This document shows positions 9,023-18,431 of a stretch of DNA of 64,000 nucleotides, in pieces. Source of the stretch: Paenibacillus camerounensis (lineage in GTDB: Bacteria > Bacillota > Bacilli > Paenibacillales > Paenibacillaceae). The stretch covers positions 35,520-99,519 of the forward strand of contig NZ_CCDG010000025.1 of the NCBI RefSeq assembly GCF_000723885.1. The letters are read 5' to 3'. The notes under the pieces were generated by a model. The model ran no database searches. It was given only the letters and a program-made list of their open reading frames with translations, and was not told where the DNA came from. The position numbers were made by a program, and so were the translations under genes. The first letter of the stretch is position 1; each line of letters starts with the position of its first letter.

Positions 9023-9577
9023 TTAATTCTTCGTTGTAGCTGTAACTACCTTTTCTGACACAAGAACGTAATCTGCATTTTTGGACGCCTTGATATAGAA
9101 GCCCACGCTGTATTTGCCCGAATCCTTGAAATCATAGGTGAATTCCGGCGTTGAGAACCAGAAATCCTCATTCTTTGAGCCGCCAGCATCCTCCAATATA
9201 TCCTTCACATTCCCGGATGGATCCGTAATCGCTACTTTTACAGCCGACACACTATCCTTTAGACTGTCCACCTGGGCCAGAACCTTCATCTTCAGCTTTC
9301 CTGTATACGTATTACCGAATACAGTATCCCCTTTGAACAGGACGATGTGAACATTCGGTTTCAGAATCGTCACTTTACCCGAACCGTCCCAGCTGACGAC
9401 ACCTCCTGCTTCCCTCGCCGGAATGTACGTTTTGCCGTCGATCAGATAACCGCCATCAGCGATTTCCTTTCCGTTGCTCCATACTCTAATCTTTTGATTT
9501 ACAGAATCCGCGAATAACATTGAGCCTCCCAACAGGGAAAACACAGCCACGCAGAGAGCGATTTTTTTCCATCTCAT
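9023..9577 (-). CDS. Secreted stalk-domain (copper amine oxidase N-like) protein
   Basis: A 184-residue exported protein. Residues 1-23 are a signal peptide (basic start, hydrophobic core, cleavage near LFADS). The mature part opens with a copper-amine-oxidase-N/stalk domain: IRVWSNGKEI, GKTYIPAREAGG and a tryptophan-containing VVSWDGSGKVTI, a set of motifs very common in Paenibacillus surface proteins. The C-terminal half is beta-rich with no recognised domain (DFKDSGKYSVGFYIKAS). It is probably a cell-wall or extracellular protein. A TGGAGGG ribosome site supports the start. Confidence 0.82.
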   Translation of the reverse strand: MRWKKIALCVAVFSLLGGSMLFADSVNQKIRVWSNGKEIADGGYLIDGKTYIPAREAGGVVSWDGSGKVTILKPNVHIVLFKGDTVFGNTYTGKLKMKVLAQVDSLKDSVSAVKVAITDPSGNVKDILEDAGGSKNEDFWFSTPEFTYDFKDSGKYSVGFYIKASKNADYVLVSEKVVTATTKN

Positions 9578-9708
9578 AACCGAGACCCTCCAAGTAATTC
9601 ATGCTGTTAATGTATACTACATGTATGGCTACAAGTTGCGGAGGTCCAGGTAAAAATTTCATCATTCCGGTTAAAATAATACTATAACTACATTGGAGGA
9701 ATTCAGCA

Positions 9709-10443
9709 ATGGCTGTACAGCTGCAAATGCTCGGCACAGGGGATGCCCATGCCAAACACTACTATAATAATAACGGGCTGGTGCTCAGTCCTGACTATAC
9801 GCTGCTGATTGACTGCGGCACAACGGCACCGGCTGCAATAAAGGCGGCAGGCCGCTCCTTCTTAGCGGTGGATGCTGTTCTGGTTACCCATCTTCATGAT
9901 GATCATGCCGGCGGATTGCCAGAGTTAAGCCTGCAATTAACCCAAACAGGCAGCCGGATGACCCTTTTGGCGGCTGAAGCTTTAGATGAACCGCTCCGCG
10001 AGAGCTTTCTGAAAAACCGTCCGGATGACACCCGCTACCCCCGTTCCCTGGATGAAGCCTTCGACGTGAAGCTGCTGAAGCCGGACATAGCGTATGTTCT
10101 TTCAGCTGAAATAACGGTCAAGCTTATCCGCACGCCGCATATCCGCGGGAAAGACAGTTACTCTCTTCTGCTGAACAGCAATATTTTTTATAGCGCTGAT
10201 ATCATCTTTCAGCCCGAACTGCTCCTGAAGCTCGTCCGTAAGCATGGGGTCAGCAGAATCTTCCACGAATGCCAGCTCACGGGCAAGGGTGTAATCCATA
10301 CATCACTCCATCAATTACTCTCCCTGCCGGCGGATATCCGTGAGATGATCAGCCTGATGCATTACAGCGACGAGAAGCCAATGTACGAAGGAAAAACGGA
10401 CGAGATGACCTTTCTCGAACAGCAGACGGTTTATCCGCTGTAA
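9709..10443 (+). CDS. Metallo-beta-lactamase-fold hydrolase
   Basis: A 244-residue MBL-fold metalloenzyme. THLHDDHAGG (about residues 64-73) is the metal-binding HxHxDH motif; the first strand has the GTGDAHAK loop and LLIDCGTT, as in RNase Z/ribonuclease-like and phosphorylcholine-type members; a distal His lies in IRTPHIRG (about 140-147) and FHECQLTG (about 184-191) supplies the later acidic/His positions. The ATG has an ideal TTGGAGGAATT site. It is a cytoplasmic single gene and its substrate is not known. It faces the germination operon convergently, with only three bases between the stops. Confidence 0.87.
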   Translation: MAVQLQMLGTGDAHAKHYYNNNGLVLSPDYTLLIDCGTTAPAAIKAAGRSFLAVDAVLVTHLHDDHAGGLPELSLQLTQTGSRMTLLAAEALDEPLRESFLKNRPDDTRYPRSLDEAFDVKLLKPDIAYVLSAEITVKLIRTPHIRGKDSYSLLLNSNIFYSADIIFQPELLLKLVRKHGVSRIFHECQLTGKGVIHTSLHQLLSLPADIREMISLMHYSDEKPMYEGKTDEMTFLEQQTVYPL

Positions 10444-10446
10444 ATA

Positions 10447-11547
10447 TCAAGGAGCTTTAGGATGTGCAGCGCCTTTCCCTCTGATTTTGGCTACAAACCA
10501 GTACAGTATAGGTATCAGCTGCATACAGAGGGCGTACGAAGGCCAGTAGGCTGTCATGAAGTAGAGCAGCTCTGCTGTGTTATCGGCAAAATGGACAGAG
10601 TAACCCACAACGGCAGCTGAAACGGAGAAGGCCAAAGGCTTATAATCATGCAGCGACAGTATCCTGGCCAGACTGATTACCGCGGCATAGACCAGCAGGC
10701 TGATCTTCAGCATCAGTGCAGGAATATACAGGATCGTCAGAAACGGATCAAGCGTCTCGATGAAATCGGCAATCCGCATGCTTCTGACATATTCCATTAC
10801 CGGATAGGTCATTTTGCCGGCCAGCTCCGGACCAAAGGCCAGAAGGCTCGGAACCAGATAGGACAGTATGAGAATCATGGAAAAAACAGCTCCCCAGACC
10901 GCCACCCGCCTGATCTTGATCTGCTGCTTCAGGTGGGGGTAGATAAAGAGAACCACAAATGCGTCTCCAAACCAGGGGGTTGCCTGCAGCGTTCCGGCTG
11001 CTGTACGGTTCAGATCAAAGTTGGTTACGAACGCCCTTAGCATCGGAGTCTGAAGCTCAATCCCCAGCAGCAGCGGTGTCAAAATAATTAACAGAAGCAG
11101 ATTCACAAAAAAAATCACTTCAGCCATTCTGGCAATCGCCTGTATCCCGGACCGGACCGTCAGCGCAACGGTTAATCCCAGCAGAATGGCAATCACCGTC
11201 TCGGGCGTAGTCGGCAAATGGTTGACCATCAAAAAATCCTCAACATTACGCATACTCATGGATGCCCGGTGGAGCATATATCCGGCAAGCAGCAGAATCA
11301 GCGGGATATGCACCCATTTGCCTACAATATATTTACCGAACACGGCAAAATACTCGCGTTCATTCATCCGGGCAACAGCTGCGCCGGCCAGCACAATCAG
11401 CAGTCCCAACACGCCTCCGAGGATGACGGCAAGCACGGCGTTATATGAAGCGGTTTTGATGATCGGCGAGATCAGAAAACCGGCATTCTCCGAATAGATA
11501 TAGATTGTCAGCAGCATAACGAGCTGGGAGGCCGATATATGCTTCAT
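10447..11547 (-). CDS. gerAB: Spore germination receptor subunit B (GerAB-type permease)
   Basis: A 366-residue integral membrane protein with about ten hydrophobic segments, of the GerAB/ArcD/ProY (APC-like) family. B subunits sit in the spore inner membrane and are thought to bind the germinant directly. It is the last gene of the operon, starting about 20 bases after the small D gene, with an AAGGAG site. The order A-C-D-B differs from the classic A-B-C arrangement. The germinant cannot be inferred from sequence. Confidence 0.93.
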   Translation of the reverse strand: MKHISASQLVMLLTIYIYSENAGFLISPIIKTASYNAVLAVILGGVLGLLIVLAGAAVARMNEREYFAVFGKYIVGKWVHIPLILLLAGYMLHRASMSMRNVEDFLMVNHLPTTPETVIAILLGLTVALTVRSGIQAIARMAEVIFFVNLLLLIILTPLLLGIELQTPMLRAFVTNFDLNRTAAGTLQATPWFGDAFVVLFIYPHLKQQIKIRRVAVWGAVFSMILILSYLVPSLLAFGPELAGKMTYPVMEYVRSMRIADFIETLDPFLTILYIPALMLKISLLVYAAVISLARILSLHDYKPLAFSVSAAVVGYSVHFADNTAELLYFMTAYWPSYALCMQLIPILYWFVAKIRGKGAAHPKAP

Positions 11548-11566
11548 ACAGCATTCTCCTTACCGG

Positions 11567-11764
11567 TTATTTTTGCAGAACCGCTTCAATGATCAGATTA
11601 GGGTTCAGCTGCTTCGGAAGCCAGGCTGCAGCCAGATTATAGGCCAGCGACAGCAGCATGATCCCGTAAACGATGAGATGTGTGCGAAGTTTCCTTTTAT
11701 TAGATCTCAAATAGGAATATTCAAACAGGAAAATGAGCAAGAACAATACAAATACTACAGCCAT
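11567..11764 (-). CDS. Small two-helix membrane protein of the germination operon (D subunit)
   Basis: A 65-residue protein with two hydrophobic helices (about residues 1-16 and 29-47) separated by a basic loop SNKRKLRTH. The ATG at 11764 is chosen because GGGGAG lies eight bases upstream; a GTG two codons earlier is possible. Bacillus gerA-type operons often carry such tiny D genes (for example in gerK and gerU loci), reported to modulate receptor function. Position between the C and B subunits supports this role here. Confidence 0.75.
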   Translation of the reverse strand: MAVVFVLFLLIFLFEYSYLRSNKRKLRTHLIVYGIMLLSLAYNLAAAWLPKQLNPNLIIEAVLQK

Positions 11765-11793
11765 AGTCACATCTCCCCGCAGGATGCTATTGA

Positions 11794-12930
11794 TTATTTT
11801 TTCTGTGTGCCCAGCAGCCGGATCACTGCTTTTGTCTCCACTTCCAGCTTAACCTGCTCCTTGTACACATGGCTCCAATCCGCCTTAACCGCCTTCCATT
11901 CTGCCGGATAGTTCCAGGCGATGTGGGAGCCGAGCTGAAAGGCATCACTTCCCGCCTTAAGCGAAGCGTCAAAGGCCTGCATAATCCTCGACTCAACCTC
12001 ACCGGCAAGTATTTTCTCCAGATGCCTCATAGTATCGGGATCAGACATTTCAAGGGTGGAATTGGAGGAGTCCACAATGCTCTCAATATCCAGCTTGAAG
12101 GTGTAGACGAACTTCTCGTCCTTCCGGCTCAGGCTGAGTTTGGATTTCGCACTGATAATCAGCAGACTGATTAACTCTCCGTCAGAGGGTGAAGGAAACG
12201 TAATAATAGCATCCTTAATATTGCCGCGCAGCCACATGGCCCCTCTCGTCTTATAAATATCAATCGTATCAACCATCCGGTTATCCTGAAACAGCGCTGC
12301 ACCAAGCACCCGGATCATATTTCCCTGCGACTTGTCAGGGTTAGGACTAAGGTAAGATAAAATCATGCCTCTGCCGTACTCCTGGGCAATCATGAAATGC
12401 TTTACACTGCCGGTGATGATCTTTTTGCGGGCAACCAGCTCACGGAATATTTCACTTGGAAATTTTTCAATCTGGGTGGGGAACATGGAAATAGCCTCTG
12501 CGGCTTCTTTTGCCACCAGTATATAGGTTTTCAGCGGGATCGCCGACTTGCGGTTGACAAAATCAAGCAGCGGTTGAACTCCTGTACGGGCATACTGCTC
12601 GCCCATGACAATGATCTTTACCTGTCCCCAAAAAATCTCGCGTGAAATGTTGGTCTGGATATTACGGTAAGCCTCTGAAATATTGCGTCCTTCCCCTTGG
12701 ACAGTAGCATAGGGCATCGATGCCCCCGATGACTCGCCGCCTGCCCCCGAAGCAATCTGGTTAGGCTTGGCATAGCCCAGTGTCAGCAGAACTTTGTCGT
12801 CCTCCAGCTCATCCAGGAACATGGCAACCACCAGCAGGCGGTCATTAATCTCAACTCTTGACCAGCAGCCGGTAAGCACCATGGACTGCAGAGCCAGGAG
12901 CAGTATCAATACAGCTATTCTTTTATGCAT
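11794..12930 (-). CDS. gerAC: Spore germination receptor lipoprotein subunit C (GerAC type)
   Basis: A lipoprotein of about 378 residues in the Ger(x)C family. The signal peptide ends in the lipobox VLTGC (Cys about residue 22), followed by WSRVEINDR, the typical start of mature GerC. The C-terminal domain (ILAGEVESRIMQAF onward) matches the family's third domain. The start is either the ATG at 12930 or a TTG at 12945 that overlaps the stop of the A subunit gene; both keep the signal peptide. It is expected to anchor on the outer face of the spore inner membrane with the A and B subunits. Confidence 0.92.
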   Translation of the reverse strand: MHKRIAVLILLLALQSMVLTGCWSRVEINDRLLVVAMFLDELEDDKVLLTLGYAKPNQIASGAGGESSGASMPYATVQGEGRNISEAYRNIQTNISREIFWGQVKIIVMGEQYARTGVQPLLDFVNRKSAIPLKTYILVAKEAAEAISMFPTQIEKFPSEIFRELVARKKIITGSVKHFMIAQEYGRGMILSYLSPNPDKSQGNMIRVLGAALFQDNRMVDTIDIYKTRGAMWLRGNIKDAIITFPSPSDGELISLLIISAKSKLSLSRKDEKFVYTFKLDIESIVDSSNSTLEMSDPDTMRHLEKILAGEVESRIMQAFDASLKAGSDAFQLGSHIAWNYPAEWKAVKADWSHVYKEQVKLEVETKAVIRLLGTQKK

Positions 12931-12941
12931 AGGCAATCCGC

Positions 12942-14498
12942 TCAATCCCGGTCATCCCCATCATTGTGAAGTATGGTTTTTAACCGCCTTGTAGGTTCAA
13001 TTCCATAGACAGAAGGTCTGTTCTTCATCAGCCGCCAGGGTACGCGAATTACAGTATCTTTAATATCCTTCCATTTAAGCGGTGCAATCGGGGCCAGATA
13101 AGGCACACCGAAGGAAGAAAGCACGACCAGATGAAGCAGCACGAGGTAGATTCCAATCGACAGGCCCAGCAGCCCGAAGCTGCCCGACAGGATCATAATC
13201 GGAAAACGGATCAGCCGCAAGGTCAGCCCCAGGCTGTAGCTGGGTACAATAAACGATGAAATGCCAGTCAGCGATACGATAATGACCATCGGTGAAGAGA
13301 CAATGCCTGCACGGACTGCCGCCTCGCCGATCACCAGCGTACCCAGAATAGAGACAGCCTGCCCGATTGCTGACGGTATGCGGATGCTGGCTTCCCGCAG
13401 ACCTTCAAAAACAATCTCCATAATGAACGCTTCAAACAGAGCCGGGAATGGAACAGGCTCACGCGCAGCAGCAATACTAAAGAGCAGGCTGGCCGGAATC
13501 ATCTCAGGGTGATAGGTGGTCAGTGCAATATAAAAGGAGGGGGCCAGCAGGGAAACGAACATAAAAAGCACTCTGATCCAGCGGATCCAGGTCGAGGCAT
13601 AGGAGCGCTGATAATAATCCTCCGGGGATTGAAAAAAGACAGGAAAGGTCACCGGCGCGATCAGCGCAATTGGAGTACCGTCGGTAAAGATTACGATCCG
13701 GCCTTCCAAAAGGGCAGCTGCCGCAGTATCCGGCCGTTCTGTATTCTGAATCTGCGGAAATGGCGAGTACGGATGATCCTCAATGAACTCTTCGAGATAG
13801 CTGCTCTCCAGAACGCCGTCAATCTCAATCTTGGATAGCCGGTGATGCACCTCCTCTATAAGCTCGGGGCGGCAGATCCCTTCCATGTAAATGACGAGCA
13901 CCTCAGTCCGGGTATGTCTCCCGATATAGGTGCTCTGAATTTTCAGCTCCGGGCTCTTGATCCGGCGTCGCAGCATCGTTACATTTGTCCGGACCTCTTC
14001 CACAAAGGCTTCACGGGAGCCGCGGATAACCACCTCATTCTGCGCTTCACCGATACTGCGTTTCTCAAACCGGGCATACGGGTAACAGATCATCCGGTCT
14101 TCTCCGTCTATAATCAGCAGCACTGCACCTTCGAGCACATACTGCAGCACTTCTGCGTAATCCACACTAACATTGCATGAAGTAATCAGCAGACGGCTGA
14201 AGTCTGCAGCAGGCCCGGCTGCCGTCTTGTCCCCGGAGTCTTCACTGGTCAGCGGATTTATCAGATCCTCCTGCAGCAGCTCCAAATCGGCAATCCCGCC
14301 GAGGAACACAAGAGCATATTGCCGCCCGCCTGCGCCAGTGAAGGTCCGGAATACCGCATCCACGCATTTGTCCAGCTTTTCCTGAAACCACTGGAGCCGT
14401 TGCCCAAGCTCTTTTCCCGGAGCCGGCTGTACCGTACTTTCAGCAGTTTTCGCGGCCTTGCCGATGTTCGCTTTAGGTTTACGGAATAATGAGAACAT
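12942..14498 (-). CDS. gerAA: Spore germination receptor subunit A (GerAA type)
   Basis: A 518-residue GerA-family protein: a soluble N-terminal half (residues about 1-290, with LVIYMEGICRPELI and the conserved PFPQIQNTERPD segment) and a C-terminal membrane half with about five hydrophobic helices, including the SYSLGLTLRLIRFP signature near residue 430. The ATG at 14498 is preferred because GGAGG lies seven bases upstream; the ATG six bases earlier is too close to it. It is the first gene of the A-C-D-B operon, which should be expressed in the forespore. A subunits are required for receptor assembly. Confidence 0.94.
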   Translation of the reverse strand: MFSLFRKPKANIGKAAKTAESTVQPAPGKELGQRLQWFQEKLDKCVDAVFRTFTGAGGRQYALVFLGGIADLELLQEDLINPLTSEDSGDKTAAGPAADFSRLLITSCNVSVDYAEVLQYVLEGAVLLIIDGEDRMICYPYARFEKRSIGEAQNEVVIRGSREAFVEEVRTNVTMLRRRIKSPELKIQSTYIGRHTRTEVLVIYMEGICRPELIEEVHHRLSKIEIDGVLESSYLEEFIEDHPYSPFPQIQNTERPDTAAAALLEGRIVIFTDGTPIALIAPVTFPVFFQSPEDYYQRSYASTWIRWIRVLFMFVSLLAPSFYIALTTYHPEMIPASLLFSIAAAREPVPFPALFEAFIMEIVFEGLREASIRIPSAIGQAVSILGTLVIGEAAVRAGIVSSPMVIIVSLTGISSFIVPSYSLGLTLRLIRFPIMILSGSFGLLGLSIGIYLVLLHLVVLSSFGVPYLAPIAPLKWKDIKDTVIRVPWRLMKNRPSVYGIEPTRRLKTILHNDGDDRD

Positions 14499-14629
14499 CT
14501 GCATCCCTCCGCCAGTCTAATCTTGGTAACCACATTATCCGCCATTTTCCACTGAACTATACGGCAAAATAACCCTTAAAGGGCTTTGGCTTCGGTAGTT
14601 ACTCAGGGATGCTGCAGTCACCCAAGCAT

Positions 14630-14673
14630 AAAAAAGACCGGACATATGCGTTAAATAACGCTTGTCCGGTCTT
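14630..14673 (-). terminator. Terminator after the DUF3892 gene
   Basis: AAGACCGGACA pairs with TGTCCGGTCTT; an inner GCGTTATTTAACGC also pairs. On the minus strand the stem is followed by six T. It lies just past the gene ending at 14692. Confidence 0.85.
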
Positions 14674-14691
14674 GCTATGCAATGAAAGGTG

Positions 14692-14928
14692 CTAAAACTG
14701 CGGCAGCTGATCCAGATTATTCGTCGGGTCTCCGTCGGCGTCTCCGCGGATGTACATTTCACCGTCTTTTCCCTTAAAAACATTCACTCCGGCAATGCTT
14801 CCTGCCTGTACCTCCTGCAGTGCCTGCTGGTAATCAAGGATACGGCCGGAAGAGGTCTGGAACATCAGCAGGTCGCCGTCCCCGTTCCTCTGTGCTGCTA
14901 TAAATCGTTCGCGCTCATTGTTAATCAT
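14692..14928 (-). CDS. DUF3892 family protein
   Basis: A 78-residue cytoplasmic protein. The pattern of a G-rich DGDGDLLMFQT opening, an IAGVNVFKGKDGEMYIR core and the closing DGDPTNNLDQLPQF matches the DUF3892 family of Bacillota. Function is unknown. The ATG has a good AAGGAG site upstream. It is a single gene with its own strong terminator, downstream of and in the same direction as the acetyltransferase gene. Confidence 0.85.
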   Translation of the reverse strand: MINNERERFIAAQRNGDGDLLMFQTSSGRILDYQQALQEVQAGSIAGVNVFKGKDGEMYIRGDADGDPTNNLDQLPQF

Positions 14929-15014
14929 TCAGATTCCGCTCCTTCGCGTATGGATTCGCCCTATGGCATACTACTAGAGTCCCCGGTCCGCGAAAAAGTA
15001 TGTATCCTGCAAGC

Positions 15015-15458
15015 CTAGAGCTTCTTCTGCATTCTCACATGCAGAATTCCGGCGTCATAAAAAGGCTCATCTGAAATGACCTCATAGCCTTGCTTGGCAT
15101 AAAAGTCTTCAGCCTGGCACTGTGCATCCAGCACCGAGAATATAAGCCCCAGCTCCTTGGCCCGCTCTTCAAGCGCCATTAACAGGACACGGCCATAGCC
15201 TTTGCTGCGGTATTCCTTGTGCACCGCAATCCGCTGCATTTTGGCAGAGCCTGCCTTATAATAGATCAGCCTGCCGGCGGCTACCGGCAGCCCGTCATCC
15301 ATAACTAGCAAATGATGCACCTGATCGCCGATCACATCATATTCATCAATTTCCTCTTCAACCGGTACCTGCTGCTCTTCCACAAATACTTTTTTGCGGA
15401 TATCCAGCCCCATCTGAAGCTGCTCCGCTGTCGTTACGTGTACAATTTCCGCTGCCAT
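15015..15458 (-). CDS. GNAT family N-acetyltransferase
   Basis: A 147-residue acetyltransferase of the GNAT fold (ElaA/YjcF-like). The acetyl-CoA binding motif A is visible as MQRIAVHKEYRSKGYGRVLL (about residues 74-93), with the pyrophosphate loop R-x-x-G-x-G. The N-terminal VRKKVFVEEQQVP-like segment (IRKKVFVEEQQVP) is typical of this subgroup. The C-terminal FYAKQGYEV is motif B. Substrate unknown. A GAGGAG site precedes the ATG. Confidence 0.9.
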   Translation of the reverse strand: MAAEIVHVTTAEQLQMGLDIRKKVFVEEQQVPVEEEIDEYDVIGDQVHHLLVMDDGLPVAAGRLIYYKAGSAKMQRIAVHKEYRSKGYGRVLLMALEERAKELGLIFSVLDAQCQAEDFYAKQGYEVISDEPFYDAGILHVRMQKKL

Positions 15459-15565
15459 GGTTCCTGCCCACTCCTCTTCATCTCAAAGCAATAGTTGAAT
15501 TATTATACAGAATTTTTGATGTTCTGTACAGGGAGGCATACTGCAGGAGACTGAGCGCTTATCGC

Positions 15566-15784
15566 TTAATCGGTTGAATATACTTCTGCGGATATGGATC
15601 GGTCATATACATCCTTCATTACCGGTGAGACCGGACCGTACATGCTGTCCTGTCTGCTGTTCAGCTCTGTCATCGGACGGATTTCCACTGCTTCGGGCGC
15701 CTTATACTCCGCAGTACAGCCGGTCAGTCCTGCAGACAGAAGAAGAAAAATGCCTGCAGTTGTAATAGCACATAGCTTGCGCAT
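15566..15784 (-). CDS. Small putative lipoprotein
   Basis: A 72-residue protein with a signal peptide ending in the lipobox LTGC (Cys about residue 23). The mature part is short (about 50 residues), polar and has no recognised domain. The ATG at 15784 is selected because AGGAGG lies nine bases before it; the longer frame to 15838 lacks such a site and would bury the signal peptide. Function not known. Confidence 0.72.
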   Translation of the reverse strand: MRKLCAITTAGIFLLLSAGLTGCTAEYKAPEAVEIRPMTELNSRQDSMYGPVSPVMKDVYDRSISAEVYSTD

Positions 15785-15904
15785 GGTACAGTTCCTCCTA
15801 ATCTCTTCTGCTGCTTTCAGCTTTGACGGCTTAGGCAAAACTTAAACTTCCACTTGACTTAAGCCGCATCCAGCCGTAAGATATCCAGTAATTAGGATAC
15901 AACA

Positions 15905-16187
15905 AAAGCTAAGAAGAGAAAGAGTACTTTGGCAATTCTCTCACAGAGAGCTCCGTCCGCTGAAAAGGAGCAGGGAAAACCCAAGGGAATATGGTCTCTG
16001 AGCTGTGCACCGAATCCCTTACCGGGCTGTAGGCTGCGCCGGAACCCGCATCCGTTAACATGCTAGGGTATAACCGCTTAACCTGCGGCGTACCTGAAGA
16101 GATGAATGCTGCGAGGCATTGATGAAGTTGGGTGGTAACACGTGAGCACAGGCTCCCGTCCCTTTTGGGGACAGGAGTCTTTTTTGT
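15905..16187 (+). promoter_or_regulatory. T-box leader (Met) controlling the methionyl-tRNA synthetase gene
   Basis: The leader shows an AGTA motif near 15922, a specifier-loop-like GAATATGG with ATG at 15991-15993 (Met), and the T-box core GGGTGGTAACACGTG at about 16130-16144. It ends in a terminator whose arms GGCTCCCGTCCC and GGGACAGGAGTC (16151-16180) are followed by six T. Uncharged tRNA-Met should pair with specifier and T-box and favour read-through. The downstream gene is a methionyl-tRNA synthetase, which fits the specifier. The fold was judged by eye. Confidence 0.9.
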
Positions 16188-16228
16188 TGTTCAGACAGAC
16201 AATAGAAGCAACGGGAGGCGTATGATTA

Positions 16229-17890
16229 ATGACAAATATTTTTATCGGCGGAGCCTGGCCTTATGCCAACGGCTCGCTGCATTTGGGCAGACTGGCAAGC
16301 ATTCTGCCGGGAGACATTCTTGCCCGCTACCACCGTGCCAAAGGCGACCGGGTGCTGTATGTATCGGGCAGTGACTGTCACGGGACACCGGTGGCTGTTC
16401 AGGCTGCCAAGGAGGGTGTAACTCCGGGAGCTTTTGCCGGCAGGTACCATCAGGAATTCACAGAATACTTCAGGAGGCTGGGCTTCACCTATGATCTGTA
16501 CACACGCACGGATCAGCCGCAGCATCACAAGGTAGTTCAGGAGCTTTTTGTGCAGCTGCTGAATCACGGCTATCTGTACAAAAAGTCAACTTTACAGTGC
16601 TATTGCGAGCAGGATCAGCGTTTTCTGCCGGACCGTTATGTAGAGGGCATCTGTCCTCATTGCGGACAGCCGGCCAGAGGTGACCAGTGCGATTACTGCT
16701 CAGCGCTGCTTGATCCATCCGACCTGCTGGAGCGGGTCTGTAAAATCTGCGGAACCCCGCCTGTACTGCGGCCAACGGAGCATTATTACCTTGCGCTATC
16801 GAAGCTGCAGGAGGAGCTGACCGCTTATGCGGAGGCGGAGCATGGCTGGAGGGATAACGCCGTGCGGCTAACCCGGCGTTATCTGCAGGAGGGGCTGCAG
16901 GACCGCGCAGCAACACGGGACCTTGACTGGGGTGTGGATGTACCTGCCGGCGGCTTCACCGGCAAAAAAATCTATGTGTGGATCGAGGCGGTCAGCGGTT
17001 ATCTATCCGCGAGTAAACAATGGGCTCTGGAGAGCGGCGGAAGCTGGGAGGACTTCTGGCTGGCGGGCCGTGAAGACAGCTCCGGGGAGCAGACGGATAT
17101 CTGTGCTTATTATGTGCACGGCAAAGACAATGTGCCCTTCCACAGCCTCATCTGGCCTGCCATCCTGACAGGCGCCGGCGGGCTGCACCTGCCGGACCGG
17201 CTGCTCGCCTGTGAATATATGACGCTGGAGGGGCAGAAGTTCTCCACCAGCCGCAACTGGGCCGTTTGGGTGCCGGATATTCTCAGCCGCTATCAGCCGG
17301 ACTCGGTCCGCTATTTCCTGGTAGCGAACGGCCCTGAAAAGCGGGATACAGATTTCTCCTGGCGTGAATTTATCCACAGCCATAACGGTGAGCTGCTTGG
17401 CGCCTTCGGTAATTTCGTCAACCGCAGCCTGGCTTTTATCAATAAAGCATTCGGCGGTAAGGTTCCGGGTGGAGAAACCGATCCGTTATGGGCCGATAAT
17501 ATTAACATTTTGTATGGGGATGCCGGAAAGCTGATTGAAGCAGGCCGGTTTAAAGATACGCTGGAGCTAATCTTTTCCGGCATCCGCCGGGCTAACAAAT
17601 ATTTTGACGAACAAAAGCCCTGGATAGAGCTGAAGGACAACCCTGCTGCCTGCGCCAACACCCTTTATAACTGTGTTCAGATTATTGCCAACCTTGCTAA
17701 CCTGCTGAACCCGTTTATTCCTTTTTCCTGTGACCGGATACGCTCCGTCCTGTCACTCGGGCAGCCCGGCTGGCACAGCATCTCCGTACCAGAAGGCCAG
17801 GTTATTCAAGGTCTGACCCTGCTGTTTGAGCGGATCGACCTGAAGCAGATTGAGGAAGAGACGGAGCGGCTGAATTCGAATTTAAGGTAG
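16229..17890 (+). CDS. metG: Methionyl-tRNA synthetase, second (KFSTS) type, lacking the C-terminal tRNA-binding domain
   Basis: A 553-residue class I synthetase that charges tRNA-Met. The HIGH motif reads HLGR in [17 protein letters not shown] context ([12 protein letters not shown]). Two zinc knuckles are visible: CEQDQRF, CPHC, CDYC, CKIC (about residues 127-184). The KMSKS loop reads KFSTS (about 334-338), as in archaeal/MetRS2-type enzymes. It ends after the anticodon-binding domain and lacks the about 110-residue OB-fold tail found in B. subtilis MetS (664 residues). A Met T-box leader precedes it. Such shorter second copies exist beside the housekeeping enzyme in some Bacillota and can resist MetRS inhibitors; whether a second copy exists cannot be seen here. 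Confidence 0.93.
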   Translation: MTNIFIGGAWPYANGSLHLGRLASILPGDILARYHRAKGDRVLYVSGSDCHGTPVAVQAAKEGVTPGAFAGRYHQEFTEYFRRLGFTYDLYTRTDQPQHHKVVQELFVQLLNHGYLYKKSTLQCYCEQDQRFLPDRYVEGICPHCGQPARGDQCDYCSALLDPSDLLERVCKICGTPPVLRPTEHYYLALSKLQEELTAYAEAEHGWRDNAVRLTRRYLQEGLQDRAATRDLDWGVDVPAGGFTGKKIYVWIEAVSGYLSASKQWALESGGSWEDFWLAGREDSSGEQTDICAYYVHGKDNVPFHSLIWPAILTGAGGLHLPDRLLACEYMTLEGQKFSTSRNWAVWVPDILSRYQPDSVRYFLVANGPEKRDTDFSWREFIHSHNGELLGAFGNFVNRSLAFINKAFGGKVPGGETDPLWADNINILYGDAGKLIEAGRFKDTLELIFSGIRRANKYFDEQKPWIELKDNPAACANTLYNCVQIIANLANLLNPFIPFSCDRIRSVLSLGQPGWHSISVPEGQVIQGLTLLFERIDLKQIEEETERLNSNLR

Positions 17891-17897
17891 GCTCCTA

Positions 17898-17939
17898 GGC
17901 CAGAGAATACCTGTTATATGAAGAAGAGTACTCTGGCCG
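17898..17939. terminator. Possible hairpin between the metG and NUDIX genes
   Basis: GGCCAGAG and CTCTGGCC, extended by partial pairing, form an inverted repeat between two convergent genes. No T-run follows, so it is only a weak terminator candidate. Confidence 0.35.
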
Positions 17940-18374
17940 CTACGACCGCCAGGCTTGCAGCATAAAAGCTTTAGCTTCTGCCCATAGTACCGGGACAATC
18001 AGGGGATAGGTCAGCTCCTCCGGTAAATCCGTAAACCTCCTTATCTCAGCCATCTCATATTGGGGGATCTGCCCGAACCTGATTACATCTGCAAGATAGA
18101 ATTTGCCGTAACTCTCGGGCACCCCCCCAATGGCTACTGAATAGATACAGACTGGCATTATCGAGAATTCCTCTGCACCGGTCTCTTCGTACAGCTCCCT
18201 GGCCGCAGCAGCATCTGCCGATTCACCAGAATCAATATGTCCTCCTGCGAACTCCCATGTACTCCGCTCCTTGTGCCTGGCCAAGACCCACTGATCATCC
18301 TGCCTGACAGCAATGACTACATATTCTAATGAAACTACTTCTTCTACAGCATCAGTATGTATAGTTACTTTCAC
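17940..18374 (-). CDS. NUDIX hydrolase
   Basis: A 144-residue NUDIX enzyme that should hydrolyse a nucleoside diphosphate linked to another group. The Nudix box GGHIDSGESADAAAARELYE plus ETGA lies at about residues 45-68, with both catalytic Glu of REL(Y)EETG present. The GTG start at 18374 has AGAGGGG upstream and overlaps the stop of a small upstream frame (GGTGA). Substrate is not known; the WEFAGGH opening resembles the MutT/8-oxo-dGTPase-like subgroup. Confidence 0.9.
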   Translation of the reverse strand: MKVTIHTDAVEEVVSLEYVVIAVRQDDQWVLARHKERSTWEFAGGHIDSGESADAAAARELYEETGAEEFSIMPVCIYSVAIGGVPESYGKFYLADVIRFGQIPQYEMAEIRRFTDLPEELTYPLIVPVLWAEAKAFMLQAWRS

Positions 18375-18431
18375 CGGTTATCCCCTCTATCTCTACTATA
18401 TAATTGCTCCCACTTCTCTCTGGTGGTATCT

